From: Conus ventricosus
Taxonomy: Eukaryota; Mollusca; Gastropoda; Neogastropoda; Conidae
Assembly: GCA_018398815.1 (NCBI GenBank)
Contig: CM031614.1
Coordinates: 51,797,582-51,852,778, forward strand
Length of the DNA: 55,197 nucleotides
Direction of reading: 5' to 3'
Shown: piece by piece, positions 32,091 through 43,084 of the stretch
Layout of the letters: each line of letters starts with the position of its first letter
Position numbering within the stretch: position 1 is the first letter of the stretch
Translations under genes and position numbers: made by a program
The notes under the pieces: model-generated
Told to the model about the DNA's origin: nothing
What the model saw: only the letters and a program-made list of their open reading frames with translations
Database searches by the model: none

Positions 32091-33458
32091 ATCCCCTCAC
32101 TTTACACCCAAATTTTTAAAAGGGGAAAAACCAATTTTCCCCCAAAAAAAATACCCGTTTTTAACCCGCATCTTATAAAAAAAATTAATAGAACAAAAAA
32201 AAAAAATTTTGTACTAATATGAGATGGAAAGCATTCTTTTTCTAAACCCAAAATGCAAAAAAAGAGGAAAAACACTACGTTTTTAATCATGGCGATACCC
32301 CCCCCTAGACAAATAAAACCCCTTTGAAGATCAAATAAAAAATAATGAAAACCAATATTAAATTTAAAAAAATTAACAACTTTTCCAAACGCACAAAACA
32401 AAAAATAAAAAAAGTACAAAATGACAAAAAAAATTTGTGAAGGTGTTTTAAAAAACTAGAAATTACTAAAAAATTTGAGAATTAATAGCGGGTTAGGGAC
32501 CCCCCATTTGTTTCTGCCTAAAAAACCCCCTTTTTCACACCCAAATCACGTCCACACAGTGTTTTGGAAAATTTTAACACCTGTTTTAAAAAACAATTAA
32601 AACACATCAAAATTTAAAATTGAGAAATCAGAAATTTAAAACGGGGGGGTTTCCGTGCAAAAAAATATGGGTAATCTAACCCCCGCTTTTACATTCTCTC
32701 CAGGCATAAAAAAATTAAGGGTTTACGAATTGTCATCTTAACACAAAACGCTGCAGGATTGGGGTGAGGCCTTTACTTTTTCTAGAAAGGTTTGGGGGGG
32801 GACTTGGGCATTTGGGGGGTGATTTGGGGTGAATTTGGGGCGATTTTGGGGTGACTTGGGGCGAAGGTGTAAAGCGTGCAAAAAGTGGGGGGGAGGTGTC
32901 AGGGAATGTCAAGAGGGCCTACTAGTTCCATTGACATCGCAATCGCCTCCCCAGCCAATCAATACTGTGTTGTCAGAGGGGGTCGCTGAAGGGTTTGGCC
33001 AGAAAAAAGCTGTTTTTTATTTTCCCCTAGAAAACTGAGCTTTAAGGTGCAGTTGTCCCCCCCGTGTGGTAACAGAACCTTTTTAAATTGGTTGGCGAGT
33101 GCATTGCGAGTGATTCTCGAACAGGCCAAGTTGATGCTTCTTGGTGCCGGGAATGAGGAGGATTGATTCCCGGGTTTAAAGTGCTTTTTGTTTGGGTTTT
33201 TATTGGTAATGTTTCCCGGTGTGGGTGTGTGTGTTGCGTTGCGCGGGGGTGTAAATGGAGAGGGGGAGAGAGGGGGAGACAGACGACGACAAAAAAAGGG
33301 AAACAGACGGCGAAGACAATAAGGGAAACAGACAGACGAGAGAGGAGTGGGAGTGAATGGGGGAAGAGAAACAAATTTAATTTTTTTAATTTATGATTTT
33401 TTTGGGTTTAAAAATAAAGACCGAACTGCTACAGAGTTTTAAATTCTTTACGAGTTGG

Positions 33459-33495
<37 letters not shown>

Positions 33496-34919
33496 CGATA
33501 AAGTCAGTTAAAAAAAGGGGGTTTGAGAATTAATTACTGATCTTTTTGAATTTTAAAAATATGCGAGAAAGCGTTAAGCGGTTTTAAAGTAAAATACCAG
33601 TTTTTGGGCCCAGCCAATATAAATTATTTGCCATTTTGTGATTATATGTTCTAAGATGTAATTAACTGTTTTACTGGCCCCAAAGGGAGTAACAATTTGT
33701 TTTAATGAAATCAATTTTTACGATAAAAAAAACAAATGCCACTGAAGAGGAGCGGCTTTTTATTTAATTTTTTTTTATGTTTTTAAATCTGGGTTTAAAA
33801 ATGAACCCCCCCGTAGTTAACGCTTACAAAATTTTTGATGTTTTGGGTGGGAAATTATGGGGGTTGATAAAGAAGAGTTAAGACCGTGTTTGATGAATTT
33901 AAAACAACTTTTTAAAAGTTTAACATACGAGAAAGCGAAGGGGAACCCATTAAAAAATCTCGAGTTTGTCCAAAACCCCAATTTATAAAGCTTTTTGCTT
34001 TTTTACTTGTAATTTTGCCCCTGAAGTGTGACTTCCCTGTGTCTGATGACTTAAAGGAAAAAACTTTTTCCTTTAAACCGGTTTTTTACAATTAAAAGGT
34101 AAACTATGTAACAGGGGGAATTTACAATTTTTTTTTTTTTATTTAGTTTTAAAAATGGCTGCGAATTGCGAATTGATTTAAAGTTTTGAAATGAACTATT
34201 TAACGAGACAATGAAAGCGTTAAACTTGTTTTAGTGAATTTGGGTTTGAGAAGAGTAAACAATTAAAAAAGATCTAGTGAACATTTAAAGAAGAAACCCA
34301 AAAGTAAAACTTGGCTGTAGTGTTTTAAAAAAAAAATTGGCGGGCGTTTTGAAAAGGAAAAGGTCTTAAAGTGTTGAAAACGCTTGGGCAAGAATAAAAA
34401 GCTTTTTTTATTTACTTTTTTATCTTTTTTGTTTAATCACGTAAATATTGGGGCTTTTAAAAATGACGCCCACAAGAAAATTTCGGGGACGGAAAACTTA
34501 TCATGGAAGAAATATTTTATTGAAAAAAAACAATTGGGCAATATGTTTGGGAAGTAGAGGGGGGGCATCTTTAAACCCCAAAAAAGTTCATAAAGCGAGC
34601 CCCATGCTATCTCAAAAATCCAGAGTCTTTGATGGAGCCCCCAGAAAAAGTGCATTGCCTTTCTGATTGAATATAATGCCTGTAAAGTAAAGGAAGTTTG
34701 GGTTTAACTAACAAAAGAAGTACGTATCCGACTTTAACTCTAATGGGCTGACTACATGCTTAAGTTTAACCCACGAAGTGAGGAAGCAAAGTTGGGGGTT
34801 CTGGTGGTCTAAAGGAAGGGGCCTTAAAATTTAAAATTAAGAAAACAAAGTTCTTCTTATTTGGCAATTTTTCCTTCCTCCCCCAAAAAAGAGTTAGAGT
34901 TAAAACGAGAGTCTTAAAC
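32091..34919. other. No gene recognised; AT-rich with G-rich pockets
   Basis: 32795-32875 is a G-rich stretch of TTGGGG-YGA type repeats. 33240-33370 is purine-rich. 33461-33495 is a 35-base poly-G tract. The rest is AAAA/TTTT/GGGG-rich with no readable domain. Possible N-terminal Polinton polymerase sequence begins only at about 34920. Confidence 0.5.
33461..33495. repeat. Poly-G tract, 35 bases
   Basis: An uninterrupted G run in otherwise AT-rich DNA. Confidence 0.9.
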
Positions 34920-37360
34920 TACTTTTTCTGACGCTGTGTTTTTTGTGGGGGTTTTTTAGCGCATTTACACCCTGTAAAAATCTGCAAAGAGTTTCCAATT
35001 ATGAAAAATTTAAAAGAAGGCTGAATTTTCAAAACATAAACTTTCCAGAAAGCATAGAAAGTTTTGTTTAAAAGAGCAAAACAACCAACACGGGAAACGT
35101 ATAACAGGGTTTTTTGAAGCTGATATGACCTTTAAAAGGGTTTCCCCCAACCACCTCTTTAGGCAAACCCGCTAAACAAAGATTTTGGATTATTTTTTTA
35201 CAGAGGCCCTAAGAGTCTTTATGTATTAATCGAACAATAAGAGCTGTTAAATTACATAAAAATAAATTTAAAAACGGGAGCTTTGTAAAAGGTGTTTAGT
35301 TAAAACCCCAAAACTAAGAAAGCCGCCAGTCATAAAATCATTAAAAAGTTTTTTTGACGGAAAACCAAAAACCCCTTTACCCCTTAACTGGGTCAAAGTT
35401 GTTTTAAGAATTTACACAAATGCAGTGGCCTTACGTGGTTTTATGCTGACTTTGATGCTCTTCCCACGTATATGGCCAAACACAAGAACAAAAAACAACC
35501 TTATTAACTCACCATCAGATCTGTTTTAGGTTTTTTGTTGTTAGGTCAACGGTCAACACACGAACCTGAGATTTACAGAGGTCCCAATGGGTAGGTTTTT
35601 TAGAAGATGAAACACTTCGAATATACTCAACCAATAAACCCTTTCGACATTGTTATGCTCCTAAGCCCAAGAATGTTTGATATCTATGCACGTTGGATAT
35701 GCAAAAAAGAATTATTGGGAAGCAGTAAGGGATCACGATCACATTAAAAAAAGTTCGGGGGGGTGCGCACAACAATTGTAATCTTATTTAAGGTTGCCCC
35801 TAAGACTGGAAAGCATTTTTCTAACCAAAAGGTTACGATTCCATTTTTTCATGCAAGCGGACTTCTGAATATAAAGGGGTTTCCCCTGCATGCCGTTTAG
35901 AAAAGTCATGACTTTTACTCTTAAATTTTATCCTTTTATGACACCCAAATCTGATGGTATTTTAGAAAGTTAGAGGATCTCTACAAAAATTTTCCAATAT
36001 AACAAACTTTGATCCTCTTTGGTGCGAAAGGGTTTTTCCTTTTTGAATACATGAACTGGGGGATGGGTTTTTGACGAAGATTCTTCCTCCTAAAGGCGTT
36101 TTCTTTTCTAGTCTTAGAGGCAAAGACATAATGTGCTGTATGAATACGCACAGAAAGTCGGACAGAATTTCACTGTGAAACTTGGGTGACTATCTGATCA
36201 ATATTTATTGGTGACGGTGTTTATTAGCAGACGTCTTCAGAATTACGATTCACTTAACATTTTCAAATTTGACTAAAAACTTTTTTTCCCCCAGTTTTTT
36301 TTTCATTCTTGTTTTTTTTTTGTTTTTTTTTCCCAATTCTTTATTGAAAAGGGGAGGGAGGTTTTTTTAGCTCCTCACACTTCCAAAGCCAACAACAAAT
36401 TTTTAAAATGATTATGACCAAAAACTAAAACCATCCCAACTATTAATGTATTGACGAACAATCGTTGGTGGGCCCTGATAACCACTTCCCCTGGAATTTA
36501 CAAAGATAAAAGGGCCTTATTAAAACTGTGTTAAGTTGTTTCCGCTTGCCCGTAAACCAATAGGATAATTTGGGAAATGTTTGATTTCCTTTTTAAAATA
36601 CACGATCTCCCAAAGTTATCCCCTAGCCCAAAAAAGATTAAAATGGGTTTTCGAACGCCTAAAATTGTGCCCAATTTAACAAGCTAAAATGTGTGTCATT
36701 AAGATGTTACGTTTTACCTAAGAAACCGGGGTTTAAAAAGACAGTGTTACAGAATCATTGCTTTTTACCAAGAGCCCTTTATGAGGATACCTAAGAAGAA
36801 TACTGATCTTAAACCAAGCCCTGACGCTTCAGAAAAAGCTTCTTTTAAAATGATGAAAAACAGGTTTTGGTAAAACCCCGGAGAACGTAACAATCGTAAA
36901 AATGTTAAAATTTGTTACAAAGAAAACAAGAATTAAATTTCCTCTAAACCAAATATAAATTTATTAGAAGATTTAAGACGGCTGGTGGCTTATGATGAAG
37001 AAAAAAATGTTAATTTACAAGGGTGTTTTTCGGGTTTAGTATTAGAGTTAAAATTTTTAATGTTTGAATTTCTGTATACTATTTAAACCCCGGTACCCGA
37101 AACAAGATCCTTTCACAGACATACTCTTTTATTTAGACGTTCCCCCAGAAGATTTTACAAAAATTAGAAAAGAAATGGTAAAGGGGAAGTGGGGGGTCGA
37201 CACAGTGAATCCAAAAACAGCCCTTTACATTCAACTGCAAAAAAAAAAAGTGATTGGAAAGATGAGGGTGAATCAGTGGACAGTTATCAAAGAAAAAGTT
37301 GGTTTGGCGGGCAAAAATGTAAGGTTGCCAGCCCGATTCTTAATGAAAAGGTAAGGATAA
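34920..37360 (+). pseudogene. Decayed Maverick/Polinton protein-primed DNA polymerase B
   Basis: Short conserved pieces can be read in the right order though no frame is intact: LQRVSNYEKFK and FQNINFPES (about 34985-35060), VRDHDHI followed by CAHNNCNL (about 35729-35790), FEYMNWG (about 36041-36063), YEYAQKV (about 36139-36160), NRKNVKICYKEN (about 36892-36930), and FTDILFYLDVPPEDF (about 37112-37157) where a polymerase Asp motif is expected. This order matches family B polymerases of Polintons and related adintoviruses, which copy the element by protein priming. Motif C is damaged. The identification is by pattern only and would need a profile search. Confidence 0.6.
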
Positions 37361-37905
37361 ATAAAGAATTGTAAAAAAAATATAAACTCACGACAAAAAC
37401 AAGAACTCCTTTTAAAAAAAAAGTATTTCATCACCAAAAGTTAATCTGCGCTTCTCTTTTATAAGTAAAACAACTGCGTTTAACAAAAAAATCACTAGTC
37501 GTAACTAACAAGAGAATTTAGTCATTCGACTTTCATTGCTGTAGGCATTGGGGAACTTTTTAAAGATTAAATTGAATGCTTGGTTTACTTAAATTAAGAA
37601 CCCAACAAAAAATTATTTAAAAACCCAAAAAGAACTTATTTAAGAAAAATAACAAGACTTTAAGAACCTACTTTACTTTATTAAATTTTAAATTTTTTTT
37701 TTTTCTTTACTTGTAATTTTACTTATTACTTAAAAAGTATTTTGATAAATAATTAAATTGTATTATTAGTTCTTAACTTTTTACTTTATTTTTCTTAAAA
37801 AATTATTTTCGAGAAAAAAGGGTCTCCGCGGAGGGTGTCTTTTTTGCGAAGGCGGGTTTTTCTCTTTACTGTGGGGGCTTGCGGTTTTTTTTTTTTTTTT
37901 TTGTT

Positions 37906-37937
<32 letters not shown>

Positions 37938-40304
37938 TTTTTTTTCTTTTTGTTTTGGATGGTTTTTTTTTAGGTTTTTTATTGCTTTACCCCCGCCAAC
38001 CCCCCCAATTTTTTTGTTTCATTCTCCTTTCGGTTTAAATTTTTGGGGTTAATTGGGTTTTGGTTTTTGGCCGTGGGTCTTTTTCTATCCCCTTTTTTTT
38101 TTTATTGGTTAAAATTTTAGTCTTTGGGTTAAAAGTAATTTTTCCCCGGGGTTAAACACGCCCAATTTAAAACTTTCCCCTAAATTTTAGGGCGTTTTTT
38201 TAAATGGGGACTTTTTGTGTATTTTTTTCTTCTTTGAATTTCCCGGGCTCTTTTCCTTCTTGCCCTTTTTTACGATTTAAATTTTTGCCCCAAAATTTTT
38301 TTATGATTTAAAAATTATTCTTTTGAATTTTTTCATATTTTTTCCCCAATCTGTTTTTTTACAACACCAAAAAGTTTTTTTTTATGGTTGTGGTGGTTTT
38401 TTCCTCCATTTTAAAACGTCCAATCTTTTTTAAAAAAATAAAAAAAATATAACTTTTTAAACCGATTTCTGGTTAATTTTTGCTGTCTTCGTTGGGGTTT
38501 TGTTTTTAACCCCCTGTTTTTTAGGGAATGCCAAAAATGGGAAAATGGTTTGCCAAAATATTTCAAAATTTTTTTTAAACAACCAAAAAAATTTCTTTAA
38601 AAAATGCGCCCTTTGTTTTGTTATTTTAAATTTATTTTTTTTAAAAATAAAAAATAAAAAAATATAATAGATTTACATTTTTTTAATTTGGGACTTTTTA
38701 TAGGCTATAAATTTGCAAAAAAAAAAGTTTAAAATGGGGGTTTGGGGAATTTAAAACGAAATGGTAATTTTGAGAAATTCGCAAAAACTTTTTTGCCCAA
38801 AAAATTAAAAATTTTGCTTTAAAAAAAAATTAAATTTTTTAAAAAAGGGGAATAGAAGGGGGGGGTTTGTTAAAGTTTTTAAAATTTTTTTAGTTTAAAG
38901 GGTTTAGGAAAAAAAAAAACAATAAGATTCTTGCTAAAAAGCGCTTAAGAAAAAGGGGTTGTTTAGCAAAAAAATTTTTAAAAAAGGGGCCGCGGAACCA
39001 AAAGGGGTTTGACAAAGAAGGAATTGTAAGGAAGAATTTCTTCAAACCCCCCCCCAAAAATTTTCTTTTTAACCCCAAAAGGGAAAATCCCCGAAAATTT
39101 TTTTTATTTCCTTTGGGGAATTTTTATTTACAAAAATTAAAAAAATGGAAAATAAATTTTTTATGGGAAAAAAAGGAAAAAAAAACTAAAAAAGTTAAGC
39201 CCCCTTTACCCCGGAAAAATTATATTTTTATAATTTGCGCGGGATTAAAAGGAATAAAACCAGCCAATTGAAGAAAATTTGGTCAGGGGGGAGAGAAACC
39301 CCCTACCCCAAAAATGAATTGCTCACTAGAAATTTTTTTATAAAATTTTTGAAAAAGGCCAAATGGAAGAAGAAAATTCGAAGGAAAGGAAAATTTAAGA
39401 TTTATTTGACCCGAAATTTACGCAACTCCGCAGAACGCCGATTTTAAGAAAAAATCTGAAAGAACAGGGAAAATAGCAGAAATGTTATTTGGGGCGCTAA
39501 GGAGCAAATAATTCACCCAAAAACCCAATCAAAAATTGTAAAAAAACCTTAGAAATGTTAAAATTTTAACAGGAAAAAGTTTACAACCCCAAGACAATCA
39601 AAAAATTTTTGGTTTTTTTGCACAAAATAGGAAATGGGGGAAAAACGGTTTTAAAAGAAAACCGCCATGCAGTTTAAAATGGCGGGGGGGTAGAGGGATC
39701 CCCCCAAAACCTTTCCCTGAAAAATAAAAAATTTTACTTTTTCCGGGGGTCGTTTTGGGGTATTTTCACACCCGCAAAATACTGGTCCAACTGGAAAGAG
39801 GGGGGAAGTCTGGGAAAAGGGTTGCAAATGTTGTGCCTTTTGGGACCACCCCCAGCAAAGACGGGGCATGGATCAATCCCCCCTCATCTTTTAGGCGTAA
39901 AAAAAAACTCCGAAAGGCGGTGAATTTTCCGGCCCAGATGGACCTCAATCGTGGAGACAGGGCGCTCCCCGAATACGCACGGATTTTGCAAAATTTTCCC
40001 CAAAAGGAAAACAGTTGCATCGGGGTTGGGGCCCAAACCTTTTAAAAAAATCCTAAAGGGGGGTGAGGGAAGGATTAGCGTACAATTACAGGGGAAAAAA
40101 GGATTGTTTTTTTTGGGGTTATGAAGGGCAGGCCACAAATTAAGGAAATGGGAAAGACCAAAATTAACCTGATTTTTTTAAAAAGGGCCCTTTTACCATT
40201 TTTTGGGCCCGGGGAATTAAACAAAAAATTTTTTGGGGAAACCAAAAAATTTTTTTGTTTCGGTTGGGAATTCCCTTTAAAAATTATCCATTTTAATTAA
40301 AGGG

Positions 40305-40349
<45 letters not shown>

Positions 40350-40407
40350 ATTTTTTACCCCCCCTTGGGGGAAAAGTGGGGGGTTTTTTTTTTTTTTCCC
40401 TTTTTTA
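37361..40407. other. No gene recognised; extreme homopolymer content
   Basis: A poly-T stretch with a few G/C lies at 37885-37947 and another at 40308-40348. The intervening DNA is built of short A, T, C and G runs. No domain could be read on either strand. Assembly quality is doubtful here. Confidence 0.5.
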
Positions 40408-41398
40408 AAATAGTATTATGCAAGCTATAGGACTGAGGGCAAGAAGAGTCATAAGCGTCCACACCTTACAGACAACATAAGAGATTACTTGACTTGTCTT
40501 GACCGACAGCACTGGAACCTAAGGAACTGAGGAAGATCCACTGGTCTGATGAGAGCCGCTTCTTACTGCATGTTACAGATGGCCGAGCGAGAGTATGGAG
40601 GCATCCCCAAACAGCCTATGCTGCAAGGAACATCAAACAAACTGTACCTTTCGGCGGCGGCTCCGTCATGGTGTGGGGATGCATCTCACACGACTGCAAG
40701 ATGGACCTGGTGACCATTCGTGGCAACTTGACAGGAGATCGCTACATCCGGGAGGTACTGCAGCCAGCTGTTGTGCCTCATTTTGACGACCACCCACTAG
40801 CCACAAGACCTGTGTTCATGGATGACAATGCCCGGCCTCATCGTTCAAGAGCAGTCACAGCATACCTCCAGCAAGAGGCGGTGACAACATTACCATGGCC
40901 TGCCATGAGTCCGGACCTCAATCCGCTGGAGCATCTATGGGACTTGCTTGGCCGTCGAATACAGACACTGGACCCTCCTCTGCAAAATCTCCAGGAACTG
41001 GAAGCAGCATTGCATCGGGAGTGGCAGCAGATCACCTTTCAGCAGATCAGACGACTCACTGGAGGGATGAGACGAAGGATTCAGGCAGTCATCAATGTAC
41101 AGGGAGGATACACCCGGTATTGATTTTTGTTTGCTGTTATGCAATCTGGACACTTTCATTGTTGTTTTCCTACCAAAATTAATTTCGGCATCAACTGGAT
41201 GAAATTGTTATTTCCAAACTTAACCATGCCATGTTTTTGTTAAAAAATGGTGCACATCTTGGTTCACCATTTTGCAGTTGAATTATCAAACACTGAACCA
41301 TATTTCTATTGTTTCGGTAATGGGACAGTGTCATACTTTCATGGAATAAAGACCATTTTGATTTACTTGAGTGTTGCTTTCATTTAAATAGTATTATA
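40408..41398 (+). mobile_element. Tc1-type transposon, 5' truncated
   Basis: It contains the C-terminal two thirds of a Tc1-type transposase and about 270 bp of 3' sequence. AAATAGTATTAT occurs at both limits (about 40409-40420 and 41386-41397). The left boundary coincides with the end of the homopolymer-rich zone, so truncation may reflect an assembly join. No terminal inverted repeat pair is visible. Confidence 0.7.
40530..41123 (+). pseudogene. Tc1-type DD34E transposase C-terminal part
   Basis: HWSDESRFLLHVTDGRARVW (about 40538-40597) carries the first Asp. GGGSVMVWGCISHDCKMDLV (about 40653-40712) follows. PVFMDDNARPHRSRAVTAYL (about 40809-40868) carries the second Asp, and SPDLNPLEHLWDLLGRR (about 40908-40958) the Glu after 34 residues. 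The stop after GGYTRY is at 41121-41123. The frame changes once near 40625 and the DNA-binding N-terminus is missing. It is related to but clearly different from the transposase at 13479. Confidence 0.88.
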
Positions 41399-41399
41399 T

Positions 41400-42343
41400 C
41401 TCGTCCTTAGCGATAAATGTGAGGGTTGCTTAACTTTTTTCCATGTGTATATTATTCTCCTAAAAAGTATTGGAAAGGAAAGACTGCTATTGAAAAACTG
41501 AGTAAGGCTGCTAGAGTGTCTGAATCAGATGCGAAAGACTGGCTTTCAAAACAGGCAATTTGGCAAATATATTTGCCTGCCCCCAAAAGAATAATAAGAC
41601 CTAGATTTGTTAACTCAGTTCCAAATGACACCCACCAAATGGACTTGTTGTATCTTCCACATGACAAAGTTAGAAGAAAAAAGTTTAAGTATGCTCTGAC
41701 AGTTGTTGACATGGCTTCAAGGTATAAAGACGCCGAGCCTTTAACGGATAAAAGTTCAACTGCTGTGGCTGTGGCATTACAACAAATATACATGCGAGGC
41801 CCATTAAAGTATCCTAGGCTGATTCAGGTTGATGATGGAAAAGAGTTTAAAGGCTCTGTAAACCAGCTGTTTTTAAAAGCGGCATGTTACAGTTAAGAGA
41901 GGGATCCCAGGCAACCATCAATCACAAGCCCTAGTAGAAAACTTTAATAAGAATCTAGCTGAACGCTGTTTACCTATCAATATCACAGAGAAATTATGGA
42001 CACTACGAAGTACACTACGAAGTACAGAGAGCGTAAGACAGAATGGGTTAGGAGATTGCCAGCAGTCTTACGTGCCATGAACAATGAAGAATTTAAAGCA
42101 ACAGGACTGAAGCCAGTGAACGCAATCAAATTAAAAAAAATTAGCATTACTGAAGACATCCAAGGTAATCAAAAACTCTTGCCGTTTGGACTAAAAGTAA
42201 GATACTTGTATGCTCCTGGAGAGGCAGAAGGCGATGTTAGAATTAGAGCCACAGACCCAATATGGAGCGTAGATGTATATGAAGTTGAAAGAAATATGAA
42301 GACAGACCCTCCCGTGTATTATTTAAGAGAAACTTTCTTCTAG
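41400..42343 (+). pseudogene. Maverick/Polinton integrase
   Basis: The first frame (41426-41896) has NDTHQMDLLYLPHDK with the first catalytic Asp, KYALTVVDMASRYKDAEPL, and PRLIQVDDGKEFKG with the second Asp. After a frame change near 41885, QALVENFNKNLAER (about 41929-41970) supplies the Glu. The third frame (41996-42343) has a basic stretch and a chromodomain-like C-terminus ending in YYLRETFF. The rve-type core with this C-terminus fits Polinton/adintovirus integrases rather than Ty3 elements. It converges with two minus-strand genes, as in a Polinton gene cluster. Confidence 0.8.
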
Positions 42344-42554
42344 CGGTGCTACTACGTCTAAAAGGCCTGCCCCTAAAAGATCCTTTGTTCGTGAAGAGCT
42401 GCAAGTTGTCCCGCCAAACACAGTTAGTTAACAAAAAAAAAATAGTATTTAGTTTTGTTAAACTTATTTATTTGTTAAATATATTTTTTTGCTCTATTTT
42501 GGGTTTAACTGATCATGTGTTTGTTTTTCAATGTTTTGGTTAATTGCATCAGTG
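42344..42554. other. AT-rich spacer between converging Polinton genes
   Basis: No motif; it probably holds both 3' ends. Confidence 0.5.
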
Positions 42555-43041
42555 TCTACCTGTCGTGAAGTAAACGTCTTTCTCCACTCCTTTTGAAGTT
42601 CAATTTTCTGTCGTCTATAATCATCACCGTCAGCCATAAGCTTCTGAAATTCTTCGTCCGTAATGTTTTCATCCTGTAATGTTGCTTATTCTTAATCTTA
42701 ATGAACAAAGTTTTGCTGATGCTAGGGCAACAATGGCAGTGTGCTTTTGTAATTTAGGAGTTAATTTTTTTAAAACAGCACTTACAACCATAGACATGGC
42801 GCCTAAACCTAACCCGAGACCTCCTAATGCTAAAGAGGCTGGCGCACCAACCCCAGTAACTAAAACAGCAATGCCAGACCAGCACTTACGCTAGCTACAG
42901 CTGAGGAGCCAGTAATTACATAAGAAAGAGCATTTAAAGCTTTAGCATATTTCTTTCTGGTAACTCTATACTTATCCAAGTCGCTTTCTATTTCCTTTTG
43001 AAGTTCAGTTATTTGCTTAACCTAAACTGTTGAACCTCCAT
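42555..43041 (-). pseudogene. Polinton-type small hydrophobic gene
   Basis: It starts at MEVQQF (43041). A Lys/Glu-rich helical stretch follows (ITELQKEIESDLDKYRVTRK), then a Gly/Ala/Leu-rich membrane-like segment (GAPASLALGGLGLGLGAMSM), then KLTPKLQKHTAIVALASAKL and ITDEEFQKLMADGDDYRRQK. Several frame changes are needed. A coil, then a glycine-rich hydrophobic segment, then a Lys-rich helix is a layout I associate with small hydrophobic proteins of Polintons, but I cannot name the gene. Function unknown. Confidence 0.5.
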
Positions 43042-43084
43042 TTTTAAATAAGATTATTTTTTAAAATTAATCTTATACATATCT

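Noticed and set aside
32790..32875. Telomere-like TTGGGG repeats
   Set aside because: Units are irregular and interstitial, and this is a ciliate motif; animal telomeres use TTAGGG.
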